In this document: positions 11,292 through 20,313 of the stretch, in pieces | How positions within the stretch are numbered: position 1 is the stretch's first letter | Layout of the letters: every line of letters begins with the position of its first letter | Origin: Candidatus Competibacter phosphatis | GTDB taxonomy: Bacteria > Pseudomonadota > Gammaproteobacteria > Competibacterales > Competibacteraceae | NCBI RefSeq assembly: GCF_012939995.1 | Contig: NZ_SPMZ01000017.1 | Span: forward strand, 1 to 64,000 | DNA: 64,000 nt | Direction of reading: 5' to 3' | Position numbers and translations under genes: made by a program | Notes under the pieces: model-generated | The model's input: only the letters and a program-made list of their open reading frames with translations | What the model was told of the DNA's origin: nothing | Databases searched by the model: none

Positions 11292-11469
11292 GCCTGCCCA
11301 TCCGTTTTCGGTAGGCGCTTACGTTACCTTGCGACTGGCGAACGGTCAATTTCGTGCAGCCAATCCGAAGCCAGTCCTAAAAATGCGGAAAGGGCCGCTC
11401 CCTGACTCTGCCTTTCTCCCTGACGCTCGTTCGCAATTTTCTCGGTTACCCACAACCGGGCGGCGGTGC

Positions 11470-11808
11470 TCACACCGGGCCGGCAATCTTGGAGGGCGCT
11501 ACTGGATCGGCGTCCTTGCCGACACGCGTTTTTCTGGTCTTGGCCTCTGCTTCCGTCGCCCGGCTCAAATCCCGAATGATCCGGTCCAGCAACTCCACCT
11601 GCCGGAACAGGCACTGAATGTCATCTTGGCTCGGCACGCCCAAGCGGTGCAGGGCACGCGCCACGCGCCCCTGGAATACTTCCTCCAGCTTGTTCCAGGG
11701 ACCGACCGATCGGTCATGGAGTTCTTCGACTTGGCTCCTCGCCGCATCGACCCCGTCCTTCATTTGTCCGGTTTTGTGCTCGGCGGTTTTCTTCATCCGC
11801 ATATCCAC
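11470..11808 (-). CDS. Phasin / polyhydroxyalkanoate granule-associated family protein
   Basis: The protein has 112 residues. The segment WNKLEEVFQGRVARALHRLG followed by VPSQDDIQ matches the N-terminal region of PhaI/PhaF-type granule proteins, which coat storage granules through amphipathic helices. The C-terminus (KTRKTRVGKDA) is basic, as in these proteins. The likely role is surface coverage of PHA granules, or a phasin-like regulator. It stands alone between xseB and hslR with no PHA synthase nearby, so the function rests on sequence resemblance only. Confidence 0.7.
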   Translation of the reverse strand: MDMRMKKTAEHKTGQMKDGVDAARSQVEELHDRSVGPWNKLEEVFQGRVARALHRLGVPSQDDIQCLFRQVELLDRIIRDLSRATEAEAKTRKTRVGKDADPVAPSKIAGPV

Positions 11809-12049
11809 CCTCTGACCTTCCTGAACCAGGGTTTCGAACGGTCGCCCATCTTCTTACCGGGCTCTGGCAAAAATGCCAAACCCATCAGTCAGATTTGGCA
11901 CATGTAATCCTGGACATTGCCGGTCAATTGATTTTTGAAGCAGCCGACTCCCACGATTGGGGATCCCTTTATACAGTCGTGCAAGACTGGCTTGCATTGT
12001 CCTTCATCCCTGATATGTATACGCTTAAACCCCGGCCGATGGCTCCGTT

Positions 12050-12451
12050 CTACTCGCCTCGCTGGGTAAATCGGACGATGCGGCGGCGATCCTGCTTGGT
12101 GGGGCGCCCAGTGGGAGGGGAGGAACCGAACTGCGACAGGCGTCGCTGCTCGCCGAGCGCTTCGCGTGACTGGCGACTCTCGACGCTTTCTTCGTATAGC
12201 AAAACTGCTTCCTTGGCGGGGCCGCGCCGATCACTAAGCGCCTTGACCGTAACGATGTACTGATCGGGACCGCGCTGGATAGACAGGACTTCCCCCATGC
12301 GCACGGCGTGGGCGGGTTTGACGCGCTGACCACCGGCATGAACCTTACCGCCGGCAACCGCCGCGACCGCCAAGCTGCGGGTCTTGAAGAACCGTGCGGC
12401 CCACAACCACTTATCGAGCCGAATCCGGTTTTCGCTATCGCCCGCAACCAT
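12050..12451 (-). CDS. hslR: Ribosome-associated heat shock protein Hsp15
   Basis: Hsp15 binds 50S subunits carrying stalled nascent chains and helps recycle them. The 133-residue protein opens with the S4 RNA-binding domain (IRLDKWLWAARFFKTRSLA, then AGGKVHAGGQRVKP) and ends with a basic, disordered tail, as in the family. It lies downstream of the min genes on the same strand with a 40-bp gap. Confidence 0.92.
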   Translation of the reverse strand: MVAGDSENRIRLDKWLWAARFFKTRSLAVAAVAGGKVHAGGQRVKPAHAVRMGEVLSIQRGPDQYIVTVKALSDRRGPAKEAVLLYEESVESRQSREALGEQRRLSQFGSSPPTGRPTKQDRRRIVRFTQRGE

Positions 12452-12491
12452 TGCCGACCCTATCTCGATTCAATAACAATCGAACCCTATC

Positions 12492-12767
12492 CTAGCGCTG
12501 GCTGAGGCGCTGTTCTTCATCGGGTAGGGTGATGTTCAATTCCAGAACTTCGCAGTCTCCTTCACGATCCAAATGCACCTTGATCTGACTCTGATCGATC
12601 GGCACATATTTGCGCACCACTTCCAGCAGCTCCTTTTTGAGCACAGGCAGGTAGTCAGGGCTGCTGCGGCGATTACCCCGTTCATGCGCGACAATGATCT
12701 GTAATCTTTCCTTGGCCAGAGCCGCCGATTTACTGGGCGGCGAACGAAAGTAATCAAAAATGCCCAT
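12492..12767 (-). CDS. minE: Cell division topological specificity factor MinE
   Basis: MinE stimulates MinD ATPase and drives pole-to-pole oscillation. The 91-residue protein has the N-terminal membrane/MinD-interacting segment (FDYFRSPP, then [13 protein letters not shown]) and the C-terminal topological domain ending in [10 protein letters not shown]. It is separated from minD by 3 bp. Confidence 0.96.
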   Translation of the reverse strand: MGIFDYFRSPPSKSAALAKERLQIIVAHERGNRRSSPDYLPVLKKELLEVVRKYVPIDQSQIKVHLDREGDCEVLELNITLPDEEQRLSQR

Positions 12768-12770
12768 GGC

Positions 12771-13583
12771 CTAGTTCCCGCCAAATAGACGCTTCAGAAA
12801 CCCTTTCTTCTGGGTCACAAGAAACCGATGCGGCAGATTTTTACCCAGGAAGCGGTCAACCAGATCGCTATAGGCGGCACCCGCATCGCTACCCTCCTCC
12901 AAAATCACGGGAACACCGGCATTCGAGGATTGCAAAACGGTCGGTGATTCCGGAATCACGCCCAACAACGAGATGCCCAGGATCTCCAATACATCATCCA
13001 CACCCAGCATATCGCCCCGATCCGCGCGCTCCGGCGCGTAGCGCGCCAGCACCAAATGCTCCTTGACTGGCTCGTCCCCTTGCTCGGCCCGACGTGAACG
13101 ACTGGCCAGAATGCCGAGGATGCGATCGGAATCGCGTACCGACGACACTTCCGGGTTGGTGACCACCAACGCTTCATCGGCAAAATACAGTGACATCAGA
13201 GCCCCGCGCTCGATACCAGCGGGCGAGTCGCAGACAATGTAATCGAAGCTCTGCTTGAGTTCGTTCAGGATTTTTTCCACGCCTTCCTTGGTAAGCGCCT
13301 CCTTGTCGCGGGTCTGCGAGGCTGGAAGAATATATAGATTTTCCACGCGCTTATCGCGAATCAGGGCTTGATTGAGATTGGCTTCGTTGTTGATGACGTT
13401 GATGAAGTCATACACAACCCGGCGTTCGCAGCCCATGATCAAATCCAAATTGCGCAATCCAACATCGAAATCGATGACGGCGGTCCGATAGCCGCGTTGG
13501 GCCAGACCGGTGGCGAAACTGGCACTGGTCGTGGTCTTGCCCACACCCCCCTTGCCGGAAGTCACAACGATAACGGTTGCCAA
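12771..13583 (-). CDS. minD: Septum site-determining ATPase MinD
   Basis: MinD is a ParA-family ATPase that recruits MinC to the membrane. The deviant Walker A KGGVGKTT sits at residues 11-18, the switch region CDSPAGIE in the middle, and the C-terminus KKGFLKRLFGG is the amphipathic membrane-targeting helix. Length is 270, as in E. coli. It is the middle gene of minCDE. Confidence 0.97.
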   Translation of the reverse strand: MATVIVVTSGKGGVGKTTTSASFATGLAQRGYRTAVIDFDVGLRNLDLIMGCERRVVYDFINVINNEANLNQALIRDKRVENLYILPASQTRDKEALTKEGVEKILNELKQSFDYIVCDSPAGIERGALMSLYFADEALVVTNPEVSSVRDSDRILGILASRSRRAEQGDEPVKEHLVLARYAPERADRGDMLGVDDVLEILGISLLGVIPESPTVLQSSNAGVPVILEEGSDAGAAYSDLVDRFLGKNLPHRFLVTQKKGFLKRLFGGN

Positions 13584-13640
13584 GCTGCTGTTCCTACAAG
13601 TTGTATTTTAAAAGTTCATGAATTGAGCCGGACCCATCGG

Positions 13641-14366
13641 TCAACGTGCCAGATGATCGATAATCAACCGGTCGTCCGCTAAATGGATCTGAGCGGCCTT
13701 ACCCCAATCGTCCGAACCGATCTGCTCGCTGACCCGGTAGCGACCGGCGATCGAGATCAATTCCGCTTCCAATCCCTGACAGAAGATGCGCGCTTCCAGG
13801 TCACCCTTCATGCCCGCCTGAGCGCGCCCCCGCAGCAATCCATACACATGGACATGGCCATCCGCCATGATCTCGGCGCCGGCACTGACTGTACCCAAAA
13901 TGATCAAATCGCCATTCGGAGCATAGATTTGCTGGCCCGAACGCACCGGATGGCTCACGATCAGGCCGCGCGTCGACACCGGCTCGGCGATCCGTTGCTC
14001 GGGTTTCCTGGCGGGGCTGGTGGAGCGGCTTTCGGGCAGCAACGGCAAGCCCGCCAATCGGGCAACCGCCTGCAGTTTGGGATTGCCGTTACGAATCCCC
14101 ACCGGCACCATGCCGCATCCTTTCAGCAGTTCGTACAGTGCGATGAAATCCACGCCGTCCCTGGATTCATGCAGCCCTTCCAGATCAATCACCACCGGCG
14201 TGTTATTGAAAAAACCGGGAGCCTGTTTGATTTTCTCCGTCAGATGCCGCTCGATGGCGACTCGATCCAACTTGAACAGATACAGGACAGTCAGCGTAAA
14301 CAGGCTACCCTTGAGTTCGAAGGGCGGTGGCTCTTCGCTGGCGAGAGGAGAGGATTGCAGCAACAT
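13641..14366 (-). CDS. minC: Septum site-determining protein MinC
   Basis: MinC inhibits FtsZ assembly away from midcell. The 241-residue protein has the N-terminal FtsZ-inhibitory domain (about 10-110) and a C-terminal beta-helix domain (about 135-235) with the family segments HPVRSGQQIYAPNGDLIILG and HVYGLLRGRA. It is first gene of minCDE, followed by minD after 57 bp. Confidence 0.96.
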   Translation of the reverse strand: MLLQSSPLASEEPPPFELKGSLFTLTVLYLFKLDRVAIERHLTEKIKQAPGFFNNTPVVIDLEGLHESRDGVDFIALYELLKGCGMVPVGIRNGNPKLQAVARLAGLPLLPESRSTSPARKPEQRIAEPVSTRGLIVSHPVRSGQQIYAPNGDLIILGTVSAGAEIMADGHVHVYGLLRGRAQAGMKGDLEARIFCQGLEAELISIAGRYRVSEQIGSDDWGKAAQIHLADDRLIIDHLAR

Positions 14367-14470
14367 GGCGGTTGAGGCACCTTGAGCTAAACGCGTGTGT
14401 GGAACATCATTCTACACATCAACCGTTACCGATGAACACGCATCCGACCCAGCCAGCCGCGGTTAGTGGC

Positions 14471-14950
14471 TCAATGATCATGACCGTGTGGATGAACGTG
14501 TCCATGGGACAATTCTTGTGCGGTCGCGTCGCGCACTTCCAATACCTCCACCTCGAAATTCAGGTTCTTGCCGGCCATCGGGTGGTTGGCATCCAAGACC
14601 ACACCTTTTTCGTTCACCGCCAACACCGTGAAATTCAGCACGCCATCAGGACTTTCGCCTTGGACCTGCATGCCAACTTGAATAGTCTCATTCGGGGGAA
14701 ACTGCTCGCGCGGCACCTCGAACACGGCTTGCGGGTTGTATTCGCCATAGCCATCGGCGGGCACCACTTGGACAGAGGAACTGAAACCGGCTTCATTGCC
14801 CTCCAGCGCCGCCTCCAAACCCCGGATGATATTGCCGTGGCCGTGCAGGTAACTCAGTGGCTCGCGCCCGCGACTGGAGTCGAGAGTCACGCCACCATCA
14901 TCGGTCAAAGTGTAATGCAGGGATACGATTTTGTCTTTTTCCGCCTTCAT
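14471..14950 (-). CDS. slyD: FKBP-type peptidyl-prolyl isomerase SlyD
   Basis: SlyD is a metal-binding prolyl isomerase and chaperone. The protein (159 residues) has the split FKBP core (SYLHGHGNIIRGLEAALEGN near residues 33-52) with the IF insertion (about 65-130), and ends in a short His-rich tail, HGHVHPHGHDH. That tail is much shorter than the E. coli one, so nickel storage would be limited. The gene is a single unit on the minus strand, divergent from the NlpC/P60 gene. Confidence 0.93.
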   Translation of the reverse strand: MKAEKDKIVSLHYTLTDDGGVTLDSSRGREPLSYLHGHGNIIRGLEAALEGNEAGFSSSVQVVPADGYGEYNPQAVFEVPREQFPPNETIQVGMQVQGESPDGVLNFTVLAVNEKGVVLDANHPMAGKNLNFEVEVLEVRDATAQELSHGHVHPHGHDH

Positions 14951-15105
14951 GAGCCCGTCCGTCAGGTTGCATCAAAATTGTACTATAGATCATGGATGAC
15001 GTTTTCGCCGCCCTAAACCTGGCCATCCGACCATTCCCGGTCTCCCGCCACATGCAGCCTAGCCTATATACTGTAGCGATCCTTGGTTTAGAGGGAGATG
15101 TCGTG

Positions 15106-15642
15106 ATGCCCATCCCGCCATGTGCCTACCGAGCTTTTCTTGCGTTGCTGCTAACCGGATTATTTTGGCTGGGAGGGTGCGCGGCGCCGTCGGCGCCGGC
15201 CCGCAGTGACTCGTACACCGCCGCGCGCCAGCGCATTCTCGGCACCGCCGAACGGCTGATCGGCACACCCTACGTGCTGGGCGGCGAATCGCCCGGCGGG
15301 GTGGATTGCAGCGGTCTGGTGCAGTACGCCTACTTGCAAGCTGGTATCCGGTTGCCGCGCACGGCAATGGAGCAGTTCCAGTCGGGACGACCGCAGCGCA
15401 AGGTCCTGCCCGGCGATCTGCTGTTTTTCCGTACCGGCAACGACGGCATGGTTTCACATGTCGGCATCTACGCCGGCAAGGGACAAATGATCCATGCCTC
15501 TTCCGGCAGCGGCCAAGTCCGTAAGGTCAGCTTGAATCGGCGCTATTGGCGACAACGGCTGGTCGGAGGCGCAACGTTTCTTGGCGGCACGACATCGCTG
15601 GTCCAATATGCGGCGCCGTCCGGCAACGGCCCTTCCGGCTAA
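15106..15642 (+). CDS. NlpC/P60 family lipoprotein (cell-wall endopeptidase)
   Basis: The likely role is an outer-membrane-anchored gamma-D-glutamyl-diaminopimelate endopeptidase trimming peptidoglycan, as in Spr/MepS. The ATG at 15106 follows GAGGGA at 15091 and gives 178 residues with a lipobox LGGC (Cys25). The upstream-extended frame from 14992 lacks any signal peptide. Catalytic residues are visible: Cys in GVDCSGLV (about 68), His in VSHVGIY (about 121) and a polar residue in MIHAS. The stop overlaps the convergent amidotransferase gene by 4 nt. Confidence 0.9.
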   Translation: MPIPPCAYRAFLALLLTGLFWLGGCAAPSAPARSDSYTAARQRILGTAERLIGTPYVLGGESPGGVDCSGLVQYAYLQAGIRLPRTAMEQFQSGRPQRKVLPGDLLFFRTGNDGMVSHVGIYAGKGQMIHASSGSGQVRKVSLNRRYWRQRLVGGATFLGGTTSLVQYAAPSGNGPSG

Positions 15643-16418
15643 CGATCGAGCATGGCCACCGGCTCGCCAGCGTCAAAAATCGCTAGAGTTCCGGCATTCA
15701 TGACCGTCCACGGCTCGTTGTCGGTCAGTGGCCGAGTCGCCACCACGGTCACCACATCGTCAGGCGTGGTTTCCGCCTGGAAATCCACCATCATGTCGGC
15801 GTCCATCAGACAGGCTTTGCCGAACGGCGCCCGCCGGGTCAGCCATGACAGTTGCGTGCTGCAATGCGCGTACAGGTAATCGGCGTCGCTCAGCAGGAAA
15901 TTGCAAACCCCTCGCGGGTTCAATTCCCCAGCCAAGGTGTGGATGTAGCGCCAAAGCGCCGCTGGCCGACGCGGCGGTTGGGGAAATCGGGCGCGGATGC
16001 GGTCCAGCAGCCAGCAGAAGGCGTGTTCGCTGTCGGTACTGCCGATGGGGCGGTAAAAATGCAGCGGTAGCCGCTTTACTCCCCGCAATTGGCCGTTGTG
16101 GGCAAACACCCAATGCCGACCCCACAACTCGCGACCGAACGGATGGGTGTTCTCCAGGCAGACCCGACCGCGGTTGGCGCGGCGGATGTGGCTGACCACG
16201 ATCCGGCTCTTGATGGCGTAACGCTGCACCAAACGGGCGATTTCCGACTCGGCGCTGGGATGGGGATCGTGAAAGGCGCGGTAACCACGTCCCTCGTAAA
16301 AGGCGATGCCCCATCCGTCTCGATGGGGTCCGGTCCTGCCGCCGCGCTGCATCAGGCCGGTAAAGCTAAAACAGATATCGGTGGGCACATTGGCGCTCAT
16401 CCCGAGCAATTCGCACAT
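15639..16418 (-). CDS. Class II glutamine amidotransferase (YafJ family)
   Basis: The mature N-terminal nucleophile would be Cys2 (MCELLGMS), as in Ntn-type glutamine amidotransferases. Conserved stretches include [24 protein letters not shown] and FAHNGQL. At 259 residues it equals YafJ-type proteins, which have the glutaminase domain alone. The ammonia acceptor is unknown, so the biochemical role cannot be stated. It is followed upstream by the MBL-fold gene with a 15-bp gap on the same strand. Confidence 0.88.
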   Translation of the reverse strand: MCELLGMSANVPTDICFSFTGLMQRGGRTGPHRDGWGIAFYEGRGYRAFHDPHPSAESEIARLVQRYAIKSRIVVSHIRRANRGRVCLENTHPFGRELWGRHWVFAHNGQLRGVKRLPLHFYRPIGSTDSEHAFCWLLDRIRARFPQPPRRPAALWRYIHTLAGELNPRGVCNFLLSDADYLYAHCSTQLSWLTRRAPFGKACLMDADMMVDFQAETTPDDVVTVVATRPLTDNEPWTVMNAGTLAIFDAGEPVAMLDR

Positions 16419-16433
16419 CTCCCACCCCTCTCG

Positions 16434-17147
16434 CTAACCCCAGTTGGCCCCCAGCGGCGACCGCCAGCCGGATGGTTCCGCCAGACCCCGCTCGCGACGC
16501 AGATCACCCAGAAACGGATTGCTCTTCAGCTCCTGCTCCAAGGTCGTGACCGGTCCGTGACCGCTGCATACGATCAGATGCCCCGGCAAATCCAACAACC
16601 GGCGCAAGCTAACCTGCATCAGCGCTGGATCGCTCATGGGAAAATCGGTCCGGCCCACGCTGCCGGCGAACAACGTGTCGCCGACGAAGACATAGGTATC
16701 GTCGTAATAACAGCCCTGCCCCGGCGTATGTCCCGGGGTGGACAAAAAGCGAAAACGCAACTCGCCGCCAAGTTCCAGGGTATCGCCGTCCCGCACTTCC
16801 CGGTCGATCCGGCCGCTCGGTCGGTCAAAATCGGCCATGCCGAACAGCAGAGAACCCTGCTGGGGCAATACTTCGAACATCGGCCGCTCCAAAGCCGGCA
16901 AGTAGGTCACCGCCTCGGGGAATTCCCGCTGCAGGTCGGCCAAGCCGCCGGCATGGTCGAAATGCGCGTGGGTCAACAGAATGGCTCGCAAGTCCGGGCG
17001 CGGCTGCAAGTCGGCCAAGGCGTTCGCCAGTTGCGAGTCGTCGCCGGTATCGACCACGGCGCAGATCCCCGAGACCGAATCTTCCAGCAAATAGGCATTG
17101 ACCTGGAACGCGCCCAGGGTAAAACAACGAACTTTCATGATGGCCAC
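16434..17147 (-). CDS. MBL-fold metallo-hydrolase, YcbL / glyoxalase II-like
   Basis: The 237-residue protein has the dinuclear metal-binding motif HAHFDHAGG, followed by the further ligands in GHTPGQ, GDTLF and SGHGPVT in the expected order. The short length and the C-terminus (LKSNPFL) match YcbL-type proteins, which have glyoxalase II-like thioesterase activity. Its start lies within the end of the YcgN gene (13-nt overlap), so the two are probably co-transcribed. Confidence 0.88.
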   Translation of the reverse strand: MAIMKVRCFTLGAFQVNAYLLEDSVSGICAVVDTGDDSQLANALADLQPRPDLRAILLTHAHFDHAGGLADLQREFPEAVTYLPALERPMFEVLPQQGSLLFGMADFDRPSGRIDREVRDGDTLELGGELRFRFLSTPGHTPGQGCYYDDTYVFVGDTLFAGSVGRTDFPMSDPALMQVSLRRLLDLPGHLIVCSGHGPVTTLEQELKSNPFLGDLRRERGLAEPSGWRSPLGANWG

Positions 17148-17575
17148 TCAACGATATGGTCTTCCAGTCGCCGGCTTCGTCGTTCCGGCACCACCCAGCC
17201 GCACACGCTCATGCCCGCCCGGCGGGTCGAATCGGGATCGTGGGTCCGTAACGGATGCCAGCTCGGCAACGACTTGTGCTCCGCCCGCAGCCGATACGCA
17301 CAGGTGGGCGGCAGCCAGTTTACCCGTTCCACTTCGGCCGGTGTCAGCAGCACGCAGTCGGGCACCCAGCGAAACCGGTCGGCGTAGCGGGTACAACGTC
17401 CAGTCTCAAGATCCAGTAACCGGCAAGCGACGTTGGTGTGGAATAGCTCACCCGTGTCTTCATCTTCCAGCTTGTGCAGGCAGCATTTGCCGCAACCGTC
17501 GCAAAGCGCTTCCCATTCCGCCAAGGTCAAATCGGCAAGGAATTTTTCTTCCCAGAAGCGAGGGATGGCATTCAT
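17135..17575 (-). CDS. YcgN family cysteine-cluster protein (UPF0260)
   Basis: This 146-residue cytosolic protein contains the conserved cluster CDGCGKCCLHKLEDEDTGE with four Cys, and further Cys in the NVACRLLDLETGRC segment and in PPTCAYR. This pattern defines UPF0260, whose Cys probably bind an iron-sulfur centre or zinc. The biochemical function is unknown. It overlaps the downstream MBL-fold gene. Confidence 0.9.
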   Translation of the reverse strand: MNAIPRFWEEKFLADLTLAEWEALCDGCGKCCLHKLEDEDTGELFHTNVACRLLDLETGRCTRYADRFRWVPDCVLLTPAEVERVNWLPPTCAYRLRAEHKSLPSWHPLRTHDPDSTRRAGMSVCGWVVPERRSRRLEDHIVEWPS

Positions 17576-17629
17576 GGCGACCGACCAGTCAGCGGGAAAA
17601 CAGGGACGCCGTCTGGCGTCCCCATCGAG

Positions 17630-18061
17630 TCAGGAGTTGATGTACTCGCGCAGCGCCTGCGCTTCGACGGCGGTTTCTTCGAGTTTGGCCTTCACCAGGT
17701 CGCCGATGGAAACCACACCCACCATCCTACCGTCCTCCACTACTGGAATATGCCGGAACCGTTTAGCGGTCATCACGGTCAACGCTTCGCCGACGGTGTC
17801 GCCAGGCTTGCAGACATAGATATTAGTGGTCATCCAATCCTTGACCAGCATGGTTTCGAAATCGCTTTCGCCATCGGCATACAGCCGTATCATGTCGCGC
17901 TCCGTCAGGATACCCATCGGCTCGCCGCCAGGACCTTGCACCATCACGGACCCAACCCGTTTGGCATTCATGGTTCGAATGGCGGACGCCACCGTGCTGG
18001 CTTCCGGCACGACCACGGGCTCGCCACCTTTGTTCTTCAGCACTTCCTTCAATTGCATCAT
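17630..18061 (-). CDS. Two-CBS-domain protein
   Basis: At 143 residues it is made only of a tandem CBS pair (Bateman module): the first contains GGEPMGILTERDMI and the second RHIPVVEDGRMVGVVSIGD. Such proteins sense adenine nucleotides and regulate partners. No partner is encoded next to it. A good ribosome site (GGGAGGTG) precedes two consecutive ATG codons (18061 and 18058), so the exact start is ambiguous by one codon. Confidence 0.9.
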   Translation of the reverse strand: MMQLKEVLKNKGGEPVVVPEASTVASAIRTMNAKRVGSVMVQGPGGEPMGILTERDMIRLYADGESDFETMLVKDWMTTNIYVCKPGDTVGEALTVMTAKRFRHIPVVEDGRMVGVVSIGDLVKAKLEETAVEAQALREYINS

Positions 18062-18223
18062 GGATAGACACCTCCCTCATCATTAACTTCGTCAGGTCGA
18101 GCCAAACAGCTCGTCAATAATAATTTATCAGAATCGTCGGTTTTAGCGATAGAAACCACACAACGGGGGCCAACCCTGCCGCAACAGGTCACGCAACCCC
18201 TCGCCGTGTAGTGTAGGCGCTTT

Positions 18224-20128
18224 TTAGTGGCCCAGCGTCAGCAACAGGCCGTTCAATCGCTTCACAAAGCTGGCTGGATCTTCCAGTTGCCCCCCTTCCG
18301 CCAACATCGCCTGCTCGAACAACAAGTGGGTCCAGTCGCCGAAGCGACCGGGGTCCACTTCGTCCTTCAGCCGGGCGACCAGCGGATGCTGGGGATTCAA
18401 TTCCAGGTGCGGCTTACTCGCTGGCACGTTCTGGCCCGCTTCGCGCAACAGGCGCTCCAAGTGGGCACTGAGCGCGTACTCGTCCACCACCAGGCAGGCC
18501 GGCGAATCGGTCAGTCGCGAGGAAACCCGCACTTCGTTGACCTTGTCGCCCAGCACCTCCTTGACTCGGGTCAGCAAATCCTTGAACTGATCCTCGGCCT
18601 GCTTCTGCTCTTGTTTTTCCTCCTCCGAGGCGATCTTGTCCAGATCCAGCGCCCCTTTGGCAACCGACTGGAAAGGCTTGCCTTCGAACTCGGTCAAGTG
18701 CGACATCAGCCACTCGTCCACTCGATCGGTCAGCAACAAAACTTCCAAGTCTTTCTTGCGGAAAACTTCCAGGTGCGGGCTGTTCTTGGCGGCGGCGAAG
18801 CTGTCGGCGCTGATGTAGTAAATCTTGTCCTGCCCTTCCTTCATCCGACCGATGTAATCCGCCAGCGCGACGGTCTGTTCGGCGCTGTCGTTGTGAGTCG
18901 AGGCAAAGCGCAGCAATTTGGCGATTTGCTCGCGATTGCCATGATCCTCCGCCGGCCCCTCCTTGATGACCCGCCCAAAATCCTTCCAGAACTTGCCGTA
19001 TTTCTCGGCATCGTTGGCCGCCATGTCCTCCAGCAACCCCAGCACTTTCTTGACCGATCCGCCACGAATGCTGTCCACGATCTTGCTGCCTTGCAGGATT
19101 TCGCGGGAGATGTTGAGCGGCAGGTCGTTGGAATCGATCACGCCGCGCACGAAGCGCAGATAACGCGGCATCAGATGCTCGGCATCGTCCATGATGAACA
19201 CCCGCTGTACGTACAGCTTCACCCCGTGACGCTGTTCGCGATCCCAGAGATCGAACGGCGCGCGGGCTGGGATAAACAGCAGCGAGGTGTATTCCAGCTT
19301 GCCCTCGACCCGGTTGTGGGTCCAGGCCAGCGGGTCTTCGAAATCGTGACCGACATGCTTGTAGAACTCCTTATACTCCTCTTCCTTGATGTCCTGTTTG
19401 GGTCGCGCCCACAGCGCCGCCGCCTGATTGATGCGTTCCTCCTCGATGGTCGGCGGCGCATCCTTGTCTTCGCTGAACTTCTGTACCGGCATCAGCACGG
19501 GCAGGGTGATGTGGTCGGAATACTTGGTGATGATGGAGCGCAATTGCCACTCGTTCAGCAGCTCGCTCTCTTCCTCGCGCAGATGGAGAATCACCTCGGT
19601 ACCGCGCGCGGGTTTCTCAATGGTTTCCAGTGCGTACTCGCCCTCGCCGGTGGATTCCCAAAGCACTCCGTGCTCCGGCCCCATGCCAGCGCGGCGGGTG
19701 CGCAGCGTTACCTTGTCGGCGACGACGAAGCTGGAGTAGAAGCCGACACCAAACTGGCCGATCAGATTGGCATCGCGGGCCTGATCGCCGCTCAGTTTCT
19801 GCATGAACTGGCGGGTACCGGAACGGGCGATCGTGCCGATGTTGTCGATGACTTCCTGCCGATCCATGCCGATACCGTTATCGGACACGGTGATGGTGCG
19901 GGCATCCTTGTCGAAACTCACCCGGATTTTCAATTCGGGGTCGCTCTCGTACAAAGCGCCGTCGGTGAGCGCCTCGAAGCGCAATTTGTCGCAGGCGTCG
20001 GACGCATTGGAGATCAGTTCGCGGAGAAAGACCTCCTTGTTGGAATACAGCGAATGCGCGACCAAGCGCAGCAATTGCTGCACCTCGGCCTGAAAACCAA
20101 GGGTTTCCTTATGGGCTTCAACGGTCAT
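18224..20128 (-). CDS. htpG: Chaperone protein HtpG (Hsp90)
   Basis: HtpG is the ATP-dependent homodimeric Hsp90. Motifs are [16 protein letters not shown] and DNGIGM (ATP-binding Bergerat fold), [11 protein letters not shown] (lid), the middle domain with [11 protein letters not shown], and a C-terminal dimerisation domain. The ATG at 20128, with AGGAG 10 nt upstream, is preferred over an in-frame TTG at 20137. This gives 634 residues (E. coli 624). It is a single gene, divergent from the IPTL-CTERM gene. Confidence 0.97.
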   Translation of the reverse strand: MTVEAHKETLGFQAEVQQLLRLVAHSLYSNKEVFLRELISNASDACDKLRFEALTDGALYESDPELKIRVSFDKDARTITVSDNGIGMDRQEVIDNIGTIARSGTRQFMQKLSGDQARDANLIGQFGVGFYSSFVVADKVTLRTRRAGMGPEHGVLWESTGEGEYALETIEKPARGTEVILHLREEESELLNEWQLRSIITKYSDHITLPVLMPVQKFSEDKDAPPTIEEERINQAAALWARPKQDIKEEEYKEFYKHVGHDFEDPLAWTHNRVEGKLEYTSLLFIPARAPFDLWDREQRHGVKLYVQRVFIMDDAEHLMPRYLRFVRGVIDSNDLPLNISREILQGSKIVDSIRGGSVKKVLGLLEDMAANDAEKYGKFWKDFGRVIKEGPAEDHGNREQIAKLLRFASTHNDSAEQTVALADYIGRMKEGQDKIYYISADSFAAAKNSPHLEVFRKKDLEVLLLTDRVDEWLMSHLTEFEGKPFQSVAKGALDLDKIASEEEKQEQKQAEDQFKDLLTRVKEVLGDKVNEVRVSSRLTDSPACLVVDEYALSAHLERLLREAGQNVPASKPHLELNPQHPLVARLKDEVDPGRFGDWTHLLFEQAMLAEGGQLEDPASFVKRLNGLLLTLGH

Positions 20129-20313
20129 GAGTAACAAGCTCCTGGATGGGGTTCACGGCTTTCGGCCCAATATGCGGGCAAGCGACGGGATTTCAAGGCA
20201 GTGCACTTTCAACAATTCAGGTTAAGCTAAACTACCTAAACGTAATGTCTGCCGTTGCTCTGTTTCCCGAGCCCGCCAGCCCACGATTCAAACCTCTCGG
20301 AAGGGAAAGATTG

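Noticed and set aside
10606-11907. 433-codon plus-strand frame over ispA, xseB and the phasin gene
   Set aside because: Antisense to three recognised genes.
16089-17387. 432-codon plus-strand frame across the amidotransferase, MBL-fold and YcgN genes
   Set aside because: It covers three recognised genes on the other strand and has no coherent domain.
18227-20134. 635-codon plus-strand frame antisense to htpG
   Set aside because: Same effect of codon bias; htpG on the minus strand has every family motif.
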